64,000 nt of DNA from Bordetella genomosp. 10 (lineage in GTDB: Bacteria; Pseudomonadota; Gammaproteobacteria; Burkholderiales; Burkholderiaceae_B). Made by a program: the position numbers and the translations under genes. The notes beneath the pieces are model-generated. The model was not told the DNA's origin. It searched no databases and was given only the letters and a program-made list of their open reading frames with translations. The stretch is from NCBI RefSeq assembly GCF_002261225.1, contig NZ_NEVM01000001.1:1-64000 (forward strand), in the 5' to 3' direction. Below, one piece after another: positions 16,389-28,243 of the stretch; the first letter of the stretch is position 1; each line of letters starts with the position of its first letter.

Positions 16389-17165
16389 CTACACGGGATT
16401 GTCGATATCGACGAAATCCACGCGTATGCCGAATTGGCGGGCCACGGCCTCGCCCAGCGCCTGCACCCCGTAGCGCTCGGTGGCATGGTGGCCGGCGCTG
16501 ATGAAGGCGGTGCCCGTTTCGCGCGCGGTGTGGACGCAGGGCTCGGAGATTTCGCCGGTGATGTAGACCTGTGCGCCGGCGTCCAGGGCCTCCGCGTGCA
16601 TCCCCTGCGCGCCGCCCGTGCACCAGGCGATGCGGCCTACCGGCTGGTCCGGGTCGCCGATCGTTTGCGGCGCGCGCCGCAGGCGCTCGGCGATGCGCGC
16701 CGACAATTCGCCCACCGTGGCAATGCCGGGCGCGCTACCCAGCCAGATCAGGTTGTCGCGGCCACAGGTCCGCGGCGCGCCGCTGGCGTCCGCCTCCGCC
16801 TCCAGGCCGAGCACCCGCGCCAACTGGGCGTTGTTGCCCAGTTGCGGATGCGCGTCCAGCGGCAGGTGGTAGGCGAACAGGTTCAGGTCGTGCGCCAGCG
16901 TCAACGCCAGCCGCGTACGGCGCGGGCCGCGCACGCGCGCATCCTCGTTGCGCCAGAACCAGCCGTGGTGCACCAGCAACGCATCGGCGCCGCGTTCGAT
17001 GGCGACGCGCAGCAAGGCTTCGGTCGCGGTGACTCCAGCGATAATATGGCCCACCGATGCCTTGCCTTCCACTTGCAGCCCGTTGGGGGCGTAGTCCTTG
17101 AAACGCGCCGGTTGCAGCGTCTGGTCCAGCCAAGCCGCCAGTTCGTGGGTGTCAATTCTGTTCAT
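16389..17165 (-). CDS. Nif3-like dinuclear metal centre protein (YbgI family)
   Basis: 258-residue protein of the Nif3/YbgI family; some members act as GTP cyclohydrolase I type 2 (FolE2-like claims) but the general function is unsettled. Metal-ligand histidines are visible in LLVHHGWFW near the N-terminus and SAGHHATERYG near the C-terminus, with ITGEISEP between. AYHLPLDAH is another family block. The start ATG at 17165 is divergent from the DegS-like protease gene with only 20 bases between the two ATGs. Confidence 0.9.
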   Translation of the reverse strand: MNRIDTHELAAWLDQTLQPARFKDYAPNGLQVEGKASVGHIIAGVTATEALLRVAIERGADALLVHHGWFWRNEDARVRGPRRTRLALTLAHDLNLFAYHLPLDAHPQLGNNAQLARVLGLEAEADASGAPRTCGRDNLIWLGSAPGIATVGELSARIAERLRRAPQTIGDPDQPVGRIAWCTGGAQGMHAEALDAGAQVYITGEISEPCVHTARETGTAFISAGHHATERYGVQALGEAVARQFGIRVDFVDIDNPV

Positions 17166-17185
17166 TGCCTTGCCTTCCTAGGATC

Positions 17186-18346
<1,161 letters not shown>

Positions 18347-18861
18347 GCGGCAGCCGTCCCTGGGCGACCAGGCGCACCACCGCGACGATCTTGCGCCGCT
18401 CGGCCGCGGTCAGCGTGGCCATCAGGCGCTTCATTTCCGCTTCGTCGTCCCCGCCGCGCGAGGCCCGCGGCGCGGGCGGCGGCCGGTCGATGGCGGGCGC
18501 GCGCCGCCGTGCGCCAGGCCCGTCGCCGTTCAGCCACTCCGGGCTGACCGACAGGGCATGCGCCAGCTTGCCCACCGTGGCGTGCGACGGCGCGTAGCCG
18601 GGCCGGTCGGCGAGGATGCGATGAATGGAGGTTTGCGGGACACCGGACAGGCGGGCCAGGTGCCGCTGGCTGCGTATGCCGCGCCAGCGCATCAACGAGG
18701 AAAGGCGGTCAGCGATGTTCATGCGCCTACTGTACGGAGCGGTATCGCGGCGTACAAGCGTGCGGCAGTCCTGTTTTTGCGTCCGCCTTCGGAAGGCGCG
18801 GTAGGAATCGTCCGAAAATGCCGCCGGTGGGGCGATGGACCGATGCGCGATGCGGCGGCGC

Positions 18862-19650
18862 CTAGTCCTTTTCCACCAGCGCGTTCTCCCCGCCGGACTC
18901 GCCACGCTTGTTGGGCTGCACCATGCGCGCGCAGATCAGGCCGAGTTCGAACAGCAGGCATAACGGCACCGCCAGCAGGAACTGGCTGACGACGTCGGGC
19001 GGCGTCACCACCGCGGCGATGACGAAGGCGCCCACCACGACGTAGCCGCGCGCGCTGCTGAGCTTCTTGACCTCGACCACGCCGAAGCGCACCAGCAGCA
19101 CGACGATCACCGGGACTTCGAAGGTGATGCCGAAGGCCAGGAACATGGTCATCACGAAGCCCAGGTAGGCCTCGATGTCCGGCGCCGTGGTGATCGAATT
19201 CGGCGCGATGTGGGCGATGAAGCGGAAGATGGTGTGGAAGACGACGAAATAGCAGAACGCCATGCCGGCCAGGAACAGCACGGTGGTCGAGACGATCAGC
19301 GGCAGCGCCAGGCGCTTTTCGTGCTTGTACAGGCCGGGGGCGACGAAGGCCCAGGCCTGCCACAGCACGACCGGCAGGGCGATGACGAAGGCCGCCATCA
19401 TGGTGACCTTCAGCGGCACCATGAAGGGGGTGATCACGCCGATGGCGATCATGTGCGTGCCTTCCGGCAGCGACGCCAGCATCGGGCGCGCCAGCAGGTC
19501 GTAGATCTTCGCGGTGCCCGGGTACAGGAACAGCACGACGAAGACCACCAGCACCGCGAGCACCGCGCGTATCAGGCGCGCGCGCAGCTCGATCAGGTGG
19601 GACATGAAGCTCTCTTCCTGTCCTTCTTCTTGCGGGACTTCCTGGCTCAC
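18862..19650 (-). CDS. tatC: Sec-independent protein translocase TatC
   Basis: 262-residue inner-membrane protein with six helices; with TatB it forms the receptor for twin-arginine signal peptides. The N-terminal SFMSHLIELRARLIRA and the loop following GVITPFMVPLK are conserved TatC blocks; the cytoplasmic Glu in LYKHEKRLALP is also kept. Last of tatA-tatB-tatC; its ATG overlaps the tatB stop by 4 bp. Confidence 0.97.
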   Translation of the reverse strand: MSQEVPQEEGQEESFMSHLIELRARLIRAVLAVLVVFVVLFLYPGTAKIYDLLARPMLASLPEGTHMIAIGVITPFMVPLKVTMMAAFVIALPVVLWQAWAFVAPGLYKHEKRLALPLIVSTTVLFLAGMAFCYFVVFHTIFRFIAHIAPNSITTAPDIEAYLGFVMTMFLAFGITFEVPVIVVLLVRFGVVEVKKLSSARGYVVVGAFVIAAVVTPPDVVSQFLLAVPLCLLFELGLICARMVQPNKRGESGGENALVEKD

Positions 19651-20246
19651 GTGGGCGTACCGGTAGGCGGTTGAGTGGGCGCCGCCGGCTTGGCGGGCGC
19701 GGGGACCGAGGGCGCGGGCACGCCATGCAGCACCGCCTCGGCGGCGGCAGCGGCTTCCGAGGCGGCCGGCGCGGGCGCCGCAACCGATTCCGCGGGTATC
19801 GTCAGGCTGGGCGTTTCCGCCGCGGCGGCGACGGTGGCTTCGGCGGTGGGACCGGCGCCGGCTTCGGCCGGGGCGGTCTCGGGATGCGCCGGCAGCCCGT
19901 TTTCGTCCACCACGGGCGTCGACAGCGACAGCGCGCCGCTGGCGGCCTTGGCGGCGTCGTCCAGTTCCTGGCGCAAAGCCTCGGCCGGCGCGCGCAGCGA
20001 TTCGGTGGTGTCGCGCAGCGAGGTGTGCACGGTTTGCGCCGCGTCCTCCATCTCGCTCTTGAACTTGCGCAGCTCGTCGAGTTCGATCTCGCGACGGATG
20101 TCGCTCTTGACGTCGTTGACGTAGCGCTGCGCGCGGCCCAGCAGGTGGCCGACCGTGCGGGCGACCTTGGGCAGGCGTTCGGGACCGATGACGATCAGCG
20201 CAATGACGCCGATCACCACCAGTTCCCCCATACTCATATCAAACAT
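19647..20246 (-). CDS. tatB: Twin-arginine translocase subunit TatB
   Basis: 199-residue subunit with one N-terminal helix (MGELVVIGVIALIVIGPERLP), an amphipathic helix and a long coiled-coil-prone middle (ELDELRKFKSEMEDAAQ). The last 90 residues are a low-complexity Ala/Pro-rich tail (EAAAAAEAVLHGVPAPSVPA), longer than in E. coli. The GPERLP hinge identifies it as TatB. Confidence 0.95.
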   Translation of the reverse strand: MFDMSMGELVVIGVIALIVIGPERLPKVARTVGHLLGRAQRYVNDVKSDIRREIELDELRKFKSEMEDAAQTVHTSLRDTTESLRAPAEALRQELDDAAKAASGALSLSTPVVDENGLPAHPETAPAEAGAGPTAEATVAAAAETPSLTIPAESVAAPAPAASEAAAAAEAVLHGVPAPSVPAPAKPAAPTQPPTGTPT

Positions 20247-20324
20247 ACGACGGCCGTAGAGGGAATAGGCGCCCGCCGGCGGCCGCCGCGTTGCGGCCGG
20301 CCGCGCATGGCGCGGGCTGCGGGA

Positions 20325-20555
20325 TCAGGAGTGGGTTTTTTCCTTGGCCTGGACGTCGATGGTGTCGCCGGCGACGCGCTGCTGCGCCGGGGGCTCGGCC
20401 TCCGTGCGGTCGCTGCTGGCTTCCTTCATGCCTTCCTTGAAACCCTTGACGGCGCCACCCAGGTCGCCGCCGATGTTGCGCAGCTTCTTAGTGCCAAAAA
20501 TCATCGCCACGACGACGAGGACGATCAACCAATGCCAAATGCTGAGACTGCCCAT
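20325..20555 (-). CDS. tatA: Twin-arginine translocase subunit TatA
   Basis: 76-residue pore-forming subunit. Helix [25 protein letters not shown], with the FGTKKL hinge, then the amphipathic helix ([17 protein letters not shown]) and a polar tail. It lies 15 bases after hinT and 78 bases before tatB. Confidence 0.96.
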   Translation of the reverse strand: MGSLSIWHWLIVLVVVAMIFGTKKLRNIGGDLGGAVKGFKEGMKEASSDRTEAEPPAQQRVAGDTIDVQAKEKTHS

Positions 20556-20570
20556 GACGGTTCTCCGTAA

Positions 20571-20939
20571 TCAAGCGTTCGGGGCTGCGCGGCCCGCCCA
20601 GGGCCGCGAACCGCCAATAATGTGGAAATGCAGGTGCGGGACTTCCTGTCCGCCCTCGGCGCCGGAATTGACGACGATGCGGAAACCGCCTTGCGGCCCC
20701 GGATTGCAGCCGTTTTCGGCCGCCAATTGGGGCACCATGGCCATCATTCTACCCAACCAGCCCGCATCCTCGGGGGCGACCTCCTGCATGGACGCGATGT
20801 GGCGGCGCGGGATGAGCAGAAGATGCACGGGCGCGGCGGGATTGATGTCATGGAAGGCGACGAAGTCGTCGTCTTCGTAGACCTTCCTGGCCGGAATCTC
20901 GCCACGGCCGATCTTGCAGAAGATACAGTTTTCGCTCAT
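20571..20939 (-). CDS. hinT: HIT-family nucleotide hydrolase, HinT type
   Basis: 122-residue histidine-triad protein. The triad motif is HLHFHII near the C-terminus, preceded by GGQEVP as in HinT, which hydrolyses purine nucleoside phosphoramidates. The N-terminal CIFCKIGRGEIPA is the family signature. The ATG at 20939 was chosen because the HIT fold starts MSENCIFC. It lies between hisE and tatA in the same orientation, the usual beta-proteobacterial order. Confidence 0.93.
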   Translation of the reverse strand: MSENCIFCKIGRGEIPARKVYEDDDFVAFHDINPAAPVHLLLIPRRHIASMQEVAPEDAGWLGRMMAMVPQLAAENGCNPGPQGGFRIVVNSGAEGGQEVPHLHFHIIGGSRPWAGRAAPNA

Positions 20940-20977
20940 GAGACCTCGATGCGGTGGGGCGGCCCCGGAAACGCCTG

Positions 20978-21322
20978 TCAGGACGCCGGCCGGCTGGCCT
21001 TTTCGGCCAGGCCGGACAAGCCCTCGCGGCGGGCCAGTTCGGCCAGCACGTCTTCGGGCCGCAGATTGTAATGAGTCAGGGCGACCAGGCAATGGAACCA
21101 GAGGTCGGCGGTTTCGCTGACGATGCGTTCCGGCACCCCGTCCTTGGCCGCCATGACCAGCTCGGTCGCTTCCTCGCCGATCTTCTTGAGGAAGGCGTCC
21201 GGACCGCGCGCGAGCAGCTTGGCCACGTAGGACGAGGCCGGATCGCCGCCGCGCTCGGGGCGGCGGCTTTCCAGCGTATCGGCGACGCGGGCCAATATGT
21301 CGGAGGTAGCGGGCGAATTCAT
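20978..21322 (-). CDS. hisE: Phosphoribosyl-ATP pyrophosphatase (histidine step 2)
   Basis: 114-residue MazG-like enzyme removing pyrophosphate from phosphoribosyl-ATP. The metal-binding motif is [15 protein letters not shown] followed by ETADLWFH. It starts in a 4-bp overlap (ATGA) with the hisI stop. Confidence 0.96.
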   Translation of the reverse strand: MNSPATSDILARVADTLESRRPERGGDPASSYVAKLLARGPDAFLKKIGEEATELVMAAKDGVPERIVSETADLWFHCLVALTHYNLRPEDVLAELARREGLSGLAEKASRPAS

Positions 21323-21726
21323 TTGTAAATCAGCTCCGGATCCTTCAGGACGGGATCCACGGTGGTCCAGGCCGCGTCCGCGCCCTGGCCGTCCAGGCGG
21401 CGGAAAAAGCAACTGGCGCGGCCGGTGTGGCAGGCGATGCCGCCCTGCTGCTCTACCTTGAGCAGCACCACGTCGCCGTCGCAATCCAGGCGCAGTTCGC
21501 GGACCAGTTGGGCATGGCCGGATTCCTCGCCCTTGCGCCACAGGCGCTGGCGCGAGCGCGACCAATACACGGCGCGGCCGGTCGCGGCGGTTTCGGCCAG
21601 CGACTCGCGGTTCATCCAGGCCACCATCAGGATCTGGCCGTTGGCGGCGTCCTGTGCGATGGCGGGTATCAGGCCGTTCTCGTCGAATTCGACGTCGGCC
21701 AACCAGGCGGGAGAGTTATCCATCAT
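21319..21726 (-). CDS. hisI: Phosphoribosyl-AMP cyclohydrolase (histidine step 3)
   Basis: 135-residue zinc enzyme opening the adenine ring of phosphoribosyl-AMP. Conserved blocks are [28 protein letters not shown], and the zinc/Mg cysteines in DCDGDVVL and [10 protein letters not shown]. Two ATGs are adjacent; the first overlaps the hisF stop as ATGA and is preferred. In enterics this is fused to HisE; here the two are separate. Confidence 0.96.
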   Translation of the reverse strand: MMDNSPAWLADVEFDENGLIPAIAQDAANGQILMVAWMNRESLAETAATGRAVYWSRSRQRLWRKGEESGHAQLVRELRLDCDGDVVLLKVEQQGGIACHTGRASCFFRRLDGQGADAAWTTVDPVLKDPELIYK

Positions 21727-22544
21727 GCGTCCAATCGTACCGCAATGCCTTGATCGGCCATGAAACGCTTGCATTCGCCCACGGTGTGCTGGCCGTAGTG
21801 GAAAATGCTGGCGGCCAGGACGGCGCTGGCGCGGCCGGTGGTGACGCCGTCGGCCAGATGCTGCAGCGTGCCCACGCCGCCGGAGGCGATCACGGGCACG
21901 GGCACGGCGTCGGAGACGGCGCGGGTCAGGGCCAGGTCGAAGCCGGACTTGGTGCCGTCGCGGTCCATGCTGGTCAGCAGGATTTCGCCGGCGCCGTATC
22001 GCGCCATGCGGCGCGCCCATTGCACGGCGTCGATGCCGGTGGCCTTGCGGCCGCCGTGGGTGAAGACTTCCCAGCGGTCTTCCTCGCCGGGCGCCGAGAC
22101 TCGGCGCGCGTCGATGGCGACCACGATGCATTGCGAGCCGTGATAGTCCGCCGCCGCGCGCACCAGTTCCGGGTTGGCGACCGCCGCGCTGTTGATGCTG
22201 ATCTTGTCGGCGCCGGCGTTCAGCAGGCGCTGGATGTCCGATACCTGGCGCACGCCGCCGCCCACGGTCAGCGGGATGAAGACCTGCGAGGCCACCTGCT
22301 CGATGATGGGCAGGATCAGGTCGCGGCCGTCGCTGGTGGCGGTGATGTCGAGGAAGGTGAGCTCGTCGGCGCCCTGCTCGTCATAGCGGCGGGCGATCTC
22401 GACGGGGTCGCCCGCGTCGATCAGGTTGACGAAGTTCACGCCCTTGACCACCCGCCCGGCGGTGACGTCCAGGCAGGGGATGATGCGGCGCGTCAAGGTA
22501 TTGACGCCGTCGGCCTGCGGTTCGCTGCTGGCGATGGCTGTCAT
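21723..22544 (-). CDS. hisF: Imidazole glycerol phosphate synthase cyclase subunit
   Basis: 273-residue (beta/alpha)8 barrel making imidazole glycerol phosphate and AICAR with ammonia from His[17 protein letters not shown] carries catalytic Asp, VVAIDARR the second catalytic Asp region, and phosphate loops are LTVGGGVR and IASGGVG. The N-terminus is about 20 residues longer than usual. ATG overlaps the hisA stop by 4 bp. Confidence 0.97.
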   Translation of the reverse strand: MTAIASSEPQADGVNTLTRRIIPCLDVTAGRVVKGVNFVNLIDAGDPVEIARRYDEQGADELTFLDITATSDGRDLILPIIEQVASQVFIPLTVGGGVRQVSDIQRLLNAGADKISINSAAVANPELVRAAADYHGSQCIVVAIDARRVSAPGEEDRWEVFTHGGRKATGIDAVQWARRMARYGAGEILLTSMDRDGTKSGFDLALTRAVSDAVPVPVIASGGVGTLQHLADGVTTGRASAVLAASIFHYGQHTVGECKRFMADQGIAVRLDA

Positions 22545-23284
22545 TGCTTGCCCAGTTCGTCGGCGCGCGTCTGCGCGGCCTGGAAGTCGAGCGCGCCTTC
22601 GTAGATGCTGCGGCCCAGGATGGCGCCTTCGACGCCCTCTTCCTCGACGGCGCACAGGGCCTCGATGTCCTGGATGCCGGCGATGCCGCCCGAGGCGTAG
22701 ATGGGGATGCGCACGTGCTGCGCCAGGCGCACGGTGGCGTCCACGTTCACGCCGGACAGCATGCCGTCGCGGCCGATGTCGGTGTAGATGATGGCTTCGC
22801 AGCCGTAGTCCTCGAACTTGCTGGCCAGGTCCAGCACGTCGTGGCGGGTCAGCTTGCTCCAGCCGTCGGTCGCCACCTTGCCGTCGCGCGCGTCCAGGCC
22901 GACGATGATGCTGCCGGGGAAGGCGCCGCAGGCATCGTGCAGGAAGCCCGGGTTCTTGACCGCGGCGGTGCCGATGATGACGTAGGAAATGCCGTTGTCG
23001 AGATAGCGTTCGATGGTGTCGAGGTCGCGGATGCCGCCCCCGATCTGCACCGGGATTTCATCGCCCACGGCTTCCACGATGGCCTTGATGACGGCCTCGT
23101 TGCGCGGCTTGCCGGCGACCGCGCCGTTCAGGTCGACCAGGTGCAGGCGCCGCGCGCCCTGTTCCAGCCAATGCGTGGCCATGGCCGCGGGGTCTTCGGA
23201 GAACACCGTTGCATCGTCCAGGTCGCCCTGGCGCAGGCGGACGCAGCGTCCGTCTTTAAGGTCGATGGCGGGGATCAGCAGCAT
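22541..23284 (-). CDS. hisA: ProFAR isomerase (histidine step 4)
   Basis: 247-residue (beta/alpha)8 barrel that isomerises the aminoaldose ProFAR to the aminoketose. Catalytic Asp in [13 protein letters not shown] near the N-terminus and the second Asp in [10 protein letters not shown]. Phosphate loops [13 protein letters not shown] and YASGGIAG. Start MLLIPAIDL. Confidence 0.97.
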   Translation of the reverse strand: MLLIPAIDLKDGRCVRLRQGDLDDATVFSEDPAAMATHWLEQGARRLHLVDLNGAVAGKPRNEAVIKAIVEAVGDEIPVQIGGGIRDLDTIERYLDNGISYVIIGTAAVKNPGFLHDACGAFPGSIIVGLDARDGKVATDGWSKLTRHDVLDLASKFEDYGCEAIIYTDIGRDGMLSGVNVDATVRLAQHVRIPIYASGGIAGIQDIEALCAVEEEGVEGAILGRSIYEGALDFQAAQTRADELGKQ

Positions 23285-23346
23285 GATTGATAGCGCGTAA
23301 AAATTTTCGTTGGTCGGAACAGAACGGGCCTGGTCGGGCAGGCAAC

Positions 23347-23370
23347 GACGCCGCCGGAAACGGCGGCGTC
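23347..23370 (-). promoter_or_regulatory. Hairpin between hisH and hisA
   Basis: A perfect 10-bp stem GACGCCGCCG / CGGCGGCGTC encloses GAAA (TTTC on the transcribed minus strand), in the 93-base gap after hisH. No T tract follows, so transcript stabilisation or attenuation is more likely than full termination. Confidence 0.45.
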
Positions 23371-23377
23371 CAGGCAA

Positions 23378-24049
23378 TCACGGGCGCCAGTCCACGAAAT
23401 TGCGATACATCCGCAATCCATGTTCGGCGCTCTTCTCGGGGTGGAACTGCACCGCGAAAATGTTAGCCGTGGCTACCGCGCAGGTAAAGGAACCGCCGTA
23501 ATCGCTTTCCCCAACGATGACGGAGGGGTCGGCGGGCATGGCGTAGTAACTGTGCACGAAATAGAAATGGGCATGGTCGGGTATCCCTTCCCAGATGGGA
23601 TGAGATCGCGACTGCCGGACTTGGTTCCACCCCATGTGCGGCACTTTCAGCAATTCCTGCCGGGCCTGCCCGGGGTGTTCCTCGTAGGCGCCGACGGGCG
23701 TGGCGTACTGGGGGCCGCTGAAGCGGTGCACCACCCCCGGGAAAATGCCCAGGCAGATGGTCGGGCCTTCCTCGCTGGTGTCGAACAGCATCTGCTCGCC
23801 CACGCACACCGCCAGCAGCGGCTTGTTGCGGGCGGCGCGCATGACGGCGTCGCGCAGGCCCGATTCGTTGAGCGTGCGCATGCAGTCGGGCATGGCGCCC
23901 TGGCCCGGGAAGACGACGCGGTCGGCCGCGTCGATGCCGGCGGCCTGGTTGCAGATACGGATGTCGGCGTCCGGCGCGGCGTGCGCGAGGGCGCGCGCCA
24001 CCGAGTGGAAATTGCCCATGCCGTAGTCGACGATAGCGATGGAAGTCAC
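23378..24049 (-). CDS. hisH: Imidazole glycerol phosphate synthase glutaminase subunit
   Basis: 223-residue class I glutamine amidotransferase supplying ammonia to HisF. Nucleophile Cys in [12 protein letters not shown], and His/Glu in [17 protein letters not shown] is the family oxyanion-strand region. GTG at 24049 was chosen because the conserved strand [12 protein letters not shown] begins directly after it; upstream residues are out of character. hisB lies 22 bases upstream. Confidence 0.94.
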   Translation of the reverse strand: MTSIAIVDYGMGNFHSVARALAHAAPDADIRICNQAAGIDAADRVVFPGQGAMPDCMRTLNESGLRDAVMRAARNKPLLAVCVGEQMLFDTSEEGPTICLGIFPGVVHRFSGPQYATPVGAYEEHPGQARQELLKVPHMGWNQVRQSRSHPIWEGIPDHAHFYFVHSYYAMPADPSVIVGESDYGGSFTCAVATANIFAVQFHPEKSAEHGLRMYRNFVDWRP

Positions 24050-24071
24050 GAAGATATGTCCGATAGCCGGA

Positions 24072-24659
24072 TTACAGAACGCCCTTGGTGGACGGCACCA
24101 CGCCCTGGCTGCGCGGGTCGCGCTCGATCGCCATGCGCAACGCGCGGCCACAGGCCTTGAAAATGGTTTCGCACTGGTGATGCGCGTTCTTGCCGCGCAG
24201 GTTGTCCACGTGCAGGGTGATCAGCGCATGGTTGACCAGGCCCTGGAAGAATTCGCGCGTCAGGTCGACGTCGAACTTGCCGATGCGGGCGCGCGTGAAC
24301 GGCACGTGGAACTCCAGGCCGGGGCGGCCCGAGAAGTCCACCACCACGCGCGACAGGGCCTCGTCCAGCGGCACGTAGGCATGGCCGTAGCGCATGATGC
24401 CCTTCTTGTCGCCGATGGCGGCCGTGATGGCCTGGCCCAGCGTGATGCCGACGTCCTCCACCGTGTGGTGGTCGTCGATGTGCAGGTCGCCCTCGGCCTT
24501 GACCTCGAGATCGATCAGCCCGTGGCGGGCGATCTGGTCCAGCATGTGGTCGAGGAAGGGCACGCCCGTGTCTATGCTCTGGCGGCCGGTGCCGTCCAGG
24601 TTCAGCGCCACGCGGATACGCGTTTCATTGGTGTTGCGGGTAATTTCAGCGGTACGCAT
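24072..24659 (-). CDS. hisB: Imidazoleglycerol-phosphate dehydratase (histidine step 7 in the usual numbering)
   Basis: 195-residue monofunctional dehydratase. Mn-binding motifs are [24 protein letters not shown] and KNAHHQCE. The bifunctional phosphatase domain of enteric HisB is absent, so histidinol phosphatase must be encoded elsewhere. Confidence 0.97.
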   Translation of the reverse strand: MRTAEITRNTNETRIRVALNLDGTGRQSIDTGVPFLDHMLDQIARHGLIDLEVKAEGDLHIDDHHTVEDVGITLGQAITAAIGDKKGIMRYGHAYVPLDEALSRVVVDFSGRPGLEFHVPFTRARIGKFDVDLTREFFQGLVNHALITLHVDNLRGKNAHHQCETIFKACGRALRMAIERDPRSQGVVPSTKGVL

Positions 24660-24716
24660 GGAGTGCTCGTAAAGAACGTTCGTATAAGCAGCGGGCGGGG
24701 AAGCGGGCGGGACGGG

Positions 24717-25880
24717 TCATGCGGCGGAAGCGCGCGCCGGGGCGCGGCCAAGGATTTCCCGCAATGCCGCCAGCAGCGCCGCGTTTTCCGCGGGGGTGCC
24801 GATGGAGATGCGCAGACAGTTCTTGAGCAAAGCGTCGCCGTCGCCGAAGGCACGAACCCATATTTTGCGCGATTTCAGCGCCTGGTGCACGGCATCCGCC
24901 CCTAACTCCCCGGAAAACCTGACCAGCAGGAAGTTGGCGGCGGACGGATGGACCGTGGCGCCCGGCAGTTCGGCCAGGGCGCGCGCCAGCGGCTCCCGGT
25001 CGGCGCGCAGCCGCGCCGCCTGGCCGTCCAGCACGTCCTTGTGGCGCAGCACCGCCAGCAGCACGGCTTCGGTCAGCACGTCCACGTTGTAGGGCGGCCG
25101 CACCTTGTCGAATTCGCCTATCCAGGCGGGCGGGCCGGCCAGGTAGCCGAAACGCAGGCCGGCCAGGCCCAGTTTGGAGACGGTGCGCAGCACCACCGCG
25201 TTGGGCAGCGTGGCCGCGCGCGGCATCCAGGTATGGTCGGCGAAGGGCTGGTAGGCCTCGTCGATGACCACCAGGCCCGGCGCCGCGTCGAGGATGGCCT
25301 GCACGTCCGCGGCCGGCCACAGGCCGCCCGTGGGATTGTTGGGCAGGGCCAGGAAAATGACCTTGGGCCGGTGCGCGGCGATGGCCGCCAGCATGGCGGG
25401 CAGGTCCAGCTCCAGGCCGGCGGTCAGGGGCACGCCGACGTAGCGCGCGTGGTTGTAGCGCGCCGCCATCTCGAAGATGACGAAGGACGGCGCGGGCGCC
25501 AGCACCACGTCGCCCGGCTCGCAGCAGGCCTGCACGATCAGGTGGATCAGCTCGTCCGAACCGTTGCCGAACAGCAGCCCGGCGCCGGCCGGCACGTCGA
25601 AGGCCTGCCGCACCGCCTGGCGCAGGGCCGCGGGGTCGGCGGGGTAGCGGTTCAGCGCCGTGGCCCGCACGGCGGCGGCGACGGCGTCGCGCACCGCCTC
25701 CGGCAGGTCGTACGGGTTCTCCATGGCGTCGAGCTTGATGCCGCCCTCGGCATGGCCGACGGAATAGGCGGCCAGGGCCTGGATGTCGCGGCGCACGGTG
25801 GCCGCCGCGCGGCCGGCCGCCTGGTCCCCGGGCCGGGTAACGGCCGCGGCCGGCGCGGCGCCGCGCGGATCGCCGTTCAT
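24717..25880 (-). CDS. hisC: Histidinol-phosphate aminotransferase
   Basis: 387-residue PLP enzyme, fold type I. Schiff-base Lys in [21 protein letters not shown] and VIDEAYQPF are the PLP-binding blocks; phosphate-binding Arg near ISIGTPAEN. The first ~30 residues ([16 protein letters not shown] and on) are a low-complexity extension, but the ATG overlaps the hisD stop as ATGA, supporting this start. Confidence 0.95.
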   Translation of the reverse strand: MNGDPRGAAPAAAVTRPGDQAAGRAAATVRRDIQALAAYSVGHAEGGIKLDAMENPYDLPEAVRDAVAAAVRATALNRYPADPAALRQAVRQAFDVPAGAGLLFGNGSDELIHLIVQACCEPGDVVLAPAPSFVIFEMAARYNHARYVGVPLTAGLELDLPAMLAAIAAHRPKVIFLALPNNPTGGLWPAADVQAILDAAPGLVVIDEAYQPFADHTWMPRAATLPNAVVLRTVSKLGLAGLRFGYLAGPPAWIGEFDKVRPPYNVDVLTEAVLLAVLRHKDVLDGQAARLRADREPLARALAELPGATVHPSAANFLLVRFSGELGADAVHQALKSRKIWVRAFGDGDALLKNCLRISIGTPAENAALLAALREILGRAPARASAA

Positions 25881-27181
25881 TTCGGGTCGAGCCGGTATTC
25901 GGCGCTGCCGGCGTGCGCCTGCAGCCCTTCGCCGTAGGCCAGCTCGGCGGCGATGCGGCCCAGCGTCTGGGCGCCTTCCCGCGAAACCTGGATCAGGCTG
26001 GAACGCTTCTGGAAGTCGTAGACGCCCAGCGGCGAGGAGAAACGCGCCGTGCGCGAGGTCGGCAGCACGTGGTTGGGCCCGGCACAGTAGTCGCCCAGCG
26101 ATTCCGAGCTGTAGCGGCCCATGAAGATGGCGCCGGCGTGGCGGATGCGGTCCGCCCATTTCTCCGGATCGGCCGTGGAGATCTCCAGGTGTTCCGGCGC
26201 GATGTCGTTGGCGATGGCGCAGGCTTCTTCCAGGTCGCGCACGTGGATCAGGGCGCCGCGGTTGGCCAGGCTGGTGCGCAGGATGTCGGCGCGCGGCATG
26301 GTCGGCAGCAGTCGTTCGATGGCGGCGGCCACCTGGTCCAGGTAGGCGGCGTCCGGGCACAGCAGGATGGCCTGCGCCAGCTCGTCGTGCTCGGCCTGCG
26401 AGAACAGGTCCATGGCGATCCAGTCGGCCGGCGTCTGGCCGTCGCAGATGATGAGGATCTCGCTGGGGCCGGCGATCATGTCGATGCCCACGGTGCCGTA
26501 GACGCGCCGCTTGGCGGCGGCCACGTAGGCGTTGCCGGGACCGACGACCTTGTCGACCTGCGGGATGACCTCCGTTCCGTAGGCCAGCGCACCCACCGCC
26601 TGGGCGCCGCCGATGGCGTAGGCGCGGTCGACGCCGGCGATGGCGGCGGCGGCCAGCACCATGGGGTTGCGCACGCCGTCCGGCGTCGGCGTCACCATGA
26701 TCAGTTCCGGCACGCCGGCGACCTTGGCGGGGATCGCGTTCATGAGCACCGAGGACGGATAGGCCGCCTTGCCGCCCGGCACGTACAGGCCGACGCGGTC
26801 CAGCGGGGTGATCTTCTGGCCCAGCACGGTGCCGTCGGCCTCGGTATAGGTCCAGGTCTCGCCGCGCTGGCGCTCGTGGTAGGCGCGCACGCGGGCGGCG
26901 GCCGCTTCCAGGGCCTGGCGCTGGCCGGCCGGCAGCGACGCCAGGGCGGCATGCCAGCTATCCTTGGGGATTTCCAGGGCGGCGACGCTGTCGGCCTGCA
27001 CGCGGTCGAAGCGGCGGGTGTATTCCAGCAGGGCGTCGTCGCCGCGCGTGCGCACGGCATGGAGGATGTCGGCGGCGGCGCGGTCGATCGATTCGTCCTG
27101 CGCGGCCTCGAAGGCCAGCAGGTTGCGCAGGGCGGAGGCGAAGCCCGCGTCGCGGGCGTCAAGGCGGTTGATCAGTGCCAT
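25877..27181 (-). CDS. hisD: Histidinol dehydrogenase
   Basis: 434-residue zinc enzyme catalysing the last two oxidations to histidine with [21 protein letters not shown] is the family signature region, [13 protein letters not shown] binds NAD, and AGPSEILI plus the zinc-site residues around QAEHDELAQ are present. Confidence 0.97.
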   Translation of the reverse strand: MALINRLDARDAGFASALRNLLAFEAAQDESIDRAAADILHAVRTRGDDALLEYTRRFDRVQADSVAALEIPKDSWHAALASLPAGQRQALEAAAARVRAYHERQRGETWTYTEADGTVLGQKITPLDRVGLYVPGGKAAYPSSVLMNAIPAKVAGVPELIMVTPTPDGVRNPMVLAAAAIAGVDRAYAIGGAQAVGALAYGTEVIPQVDKVVGPGNAYVAAAKRRVYGTVGIDMIAGPSEILIICDGQTPADWIAMDLFSQAEHDELAQAILLCPDAAYLDQVAAAIERLLPTMPRADILRTSLANRGALIHVRDLEEACAIANDIAPEHLEISTADPEKWADRIRHAGAIFMGRYSSESLGDYCAGPNHVLPTSRTARFSSPLGVYDFQKRSSLIQVSREGAQTLGRIAAELAYGEGLQAHAGSAEYRLDPK

Positions 27182-27238
27182 GGTTCTATCCCATACCAGG
27201 GCCGGCCGGCGGGCGCGTTCCTGGCTTAAAAGAAATCA

Positions 27239-27931
27239 TCATGCCATACGCGGCGCGCTGGCTTTCTGGAAGGCGTCGAGCAGCGGCTGCAGGCGGTCGC
27301 CGCGCGTCTTCAGCGCGGCCTGGTTGACCACCAGGCGCGAGGAGATGTGCATGATGTCCTCGACCGCGACCAGGTTGTTGGCGCGCAGCGTGCCGCCCGA
27401 GGACACCAGGTCGACGATGGCGTCGGCCAGGCCCACCAGCGGCGCCAGCTCCATGGACCCGTACAGCTTGATCAGGTCCACGTGCATGCCCTTGGCGGCG
27501 AAGTGCTCGCGCGCCGCCGTCACGTACTTGGTGGCCACGCGCAGGCGCGCGCCCTGGTGCACGGCCTTCTGGTAGTCGAAGCCGGTGGGCACGGCCACGC
27601 ACAGGCGGCACTTGGCGATGTTCAGGTCGATGGGCTGGTACAGCCCGCCCGGATGCTCGGCGGAATGCTCGATCAGCACGTCCTTGCCGGCGATGCCCAG
27701 GTCGGCGGCGCCGTATTGCACGTAGGTCGGCACGTCCGACGCGCGCACGATGATCAGGCGCAGGCCGGGATCGCTGGTCGGGATGATCAGCTTGCGGGAA
27801 TTCTCGGGATTCTCCGCGACTTCGATGCCGGCCTCGGCCAGCAGCGGCAGGGTTTCCTCGAAAATGCGTCCCTTGGACAGGGCCAGCGTCAGCGGCGCGT
27901 CCAGGCGGCCGTTCTGGGGAATGGTGCTCAT
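27239..27931 (-). CDS. hisG: ATP phosphoribosyltransferase, short form
   Basis: 230-residue first enzyme of histidine synthesis. [16 protein letters not shown] at the N-terminus and [18 protein letters not shown] block ([15 protein letters not shown]) bind PRPP. The ACT-like C-terminal domain of the long form is missing, so a HisZ partner is needed for activity and histidine feedback; hisZ is not in the window. AAGGAAAACGC precedes the ATG. Confidence 0.95.
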   Translation of the reverse strand: MSTIPQNGRLDAPLTLALSKGRIFEETLPLLAEAGIEVAENPENSRKLIIPTSDPGLRLIIVRASDVPTYVQYGAADLGIAGKDVLIEHSAEHPGGLYQPIDLNIAKCRLCVAVPTGFDYQKAVHQGARLRVATKYVTAAREHFAAKGMHVDLIKLYGSMELAPLVGLADAIVDLVSSGGTLRANNLVAVEDIMHISSRLVVNQAALKTRGDRLQPLLDAFQKASAPRMA

Positions 27932-27995
27932 GCGTTTTCCTTGCCGTATCGGGTCTCGTCTCGGGCTTCCATGGGGAGCGCGGCGCCGGGGCGCA

Positions 27996-28238
27996 TCAGC
28001 GTCCCGCCTCGTATTCCGCCGGGGTCAGGGTGCGCATGGACAGGGCGTGGATCTCGGCCTTCATGCGGTCGCCCAGGGCGGCGTACACCAATTGATGGCG
28101 GGCGATGGGCCGCTTGCCCTCGAAGGCCGCGCTGACGATGACGGCGTCGAAATGCGAACCGTCGCCCTGCACGTCGATATGCTCACAGGACAGGCCGTCG
28201 AGTATGTATTGTCGGACTTGTTCGGGAGTGGGAAGCAT
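27996..28238 (-). CDS. BolA-family protein (IbaG-like)
   Basis: 80-residue BolA-like protein; family members partner monothiol glutaredoxins in iron-sulfur or acid-stress biology. The core is [24 protein letters not shown] split around a conserved loop, followed by [11 protein letters not shown] and [15 protein letters not shown] Cys (SCEHIDV) is in the IbaG-type position. It lies five bases after the ABC permease gene, 64 bases before hisG. Confidence 0.92.
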   Translation of the reverse strand: MLPTPEQVRQYILDGLSCEHIDVQGDGSHFDAVIVSAAFEGKRPIARHQLVYAALGDRMKAEIHALSMRTLTPAEYEAGR

Positions 28239-28243
28239 GGTCT

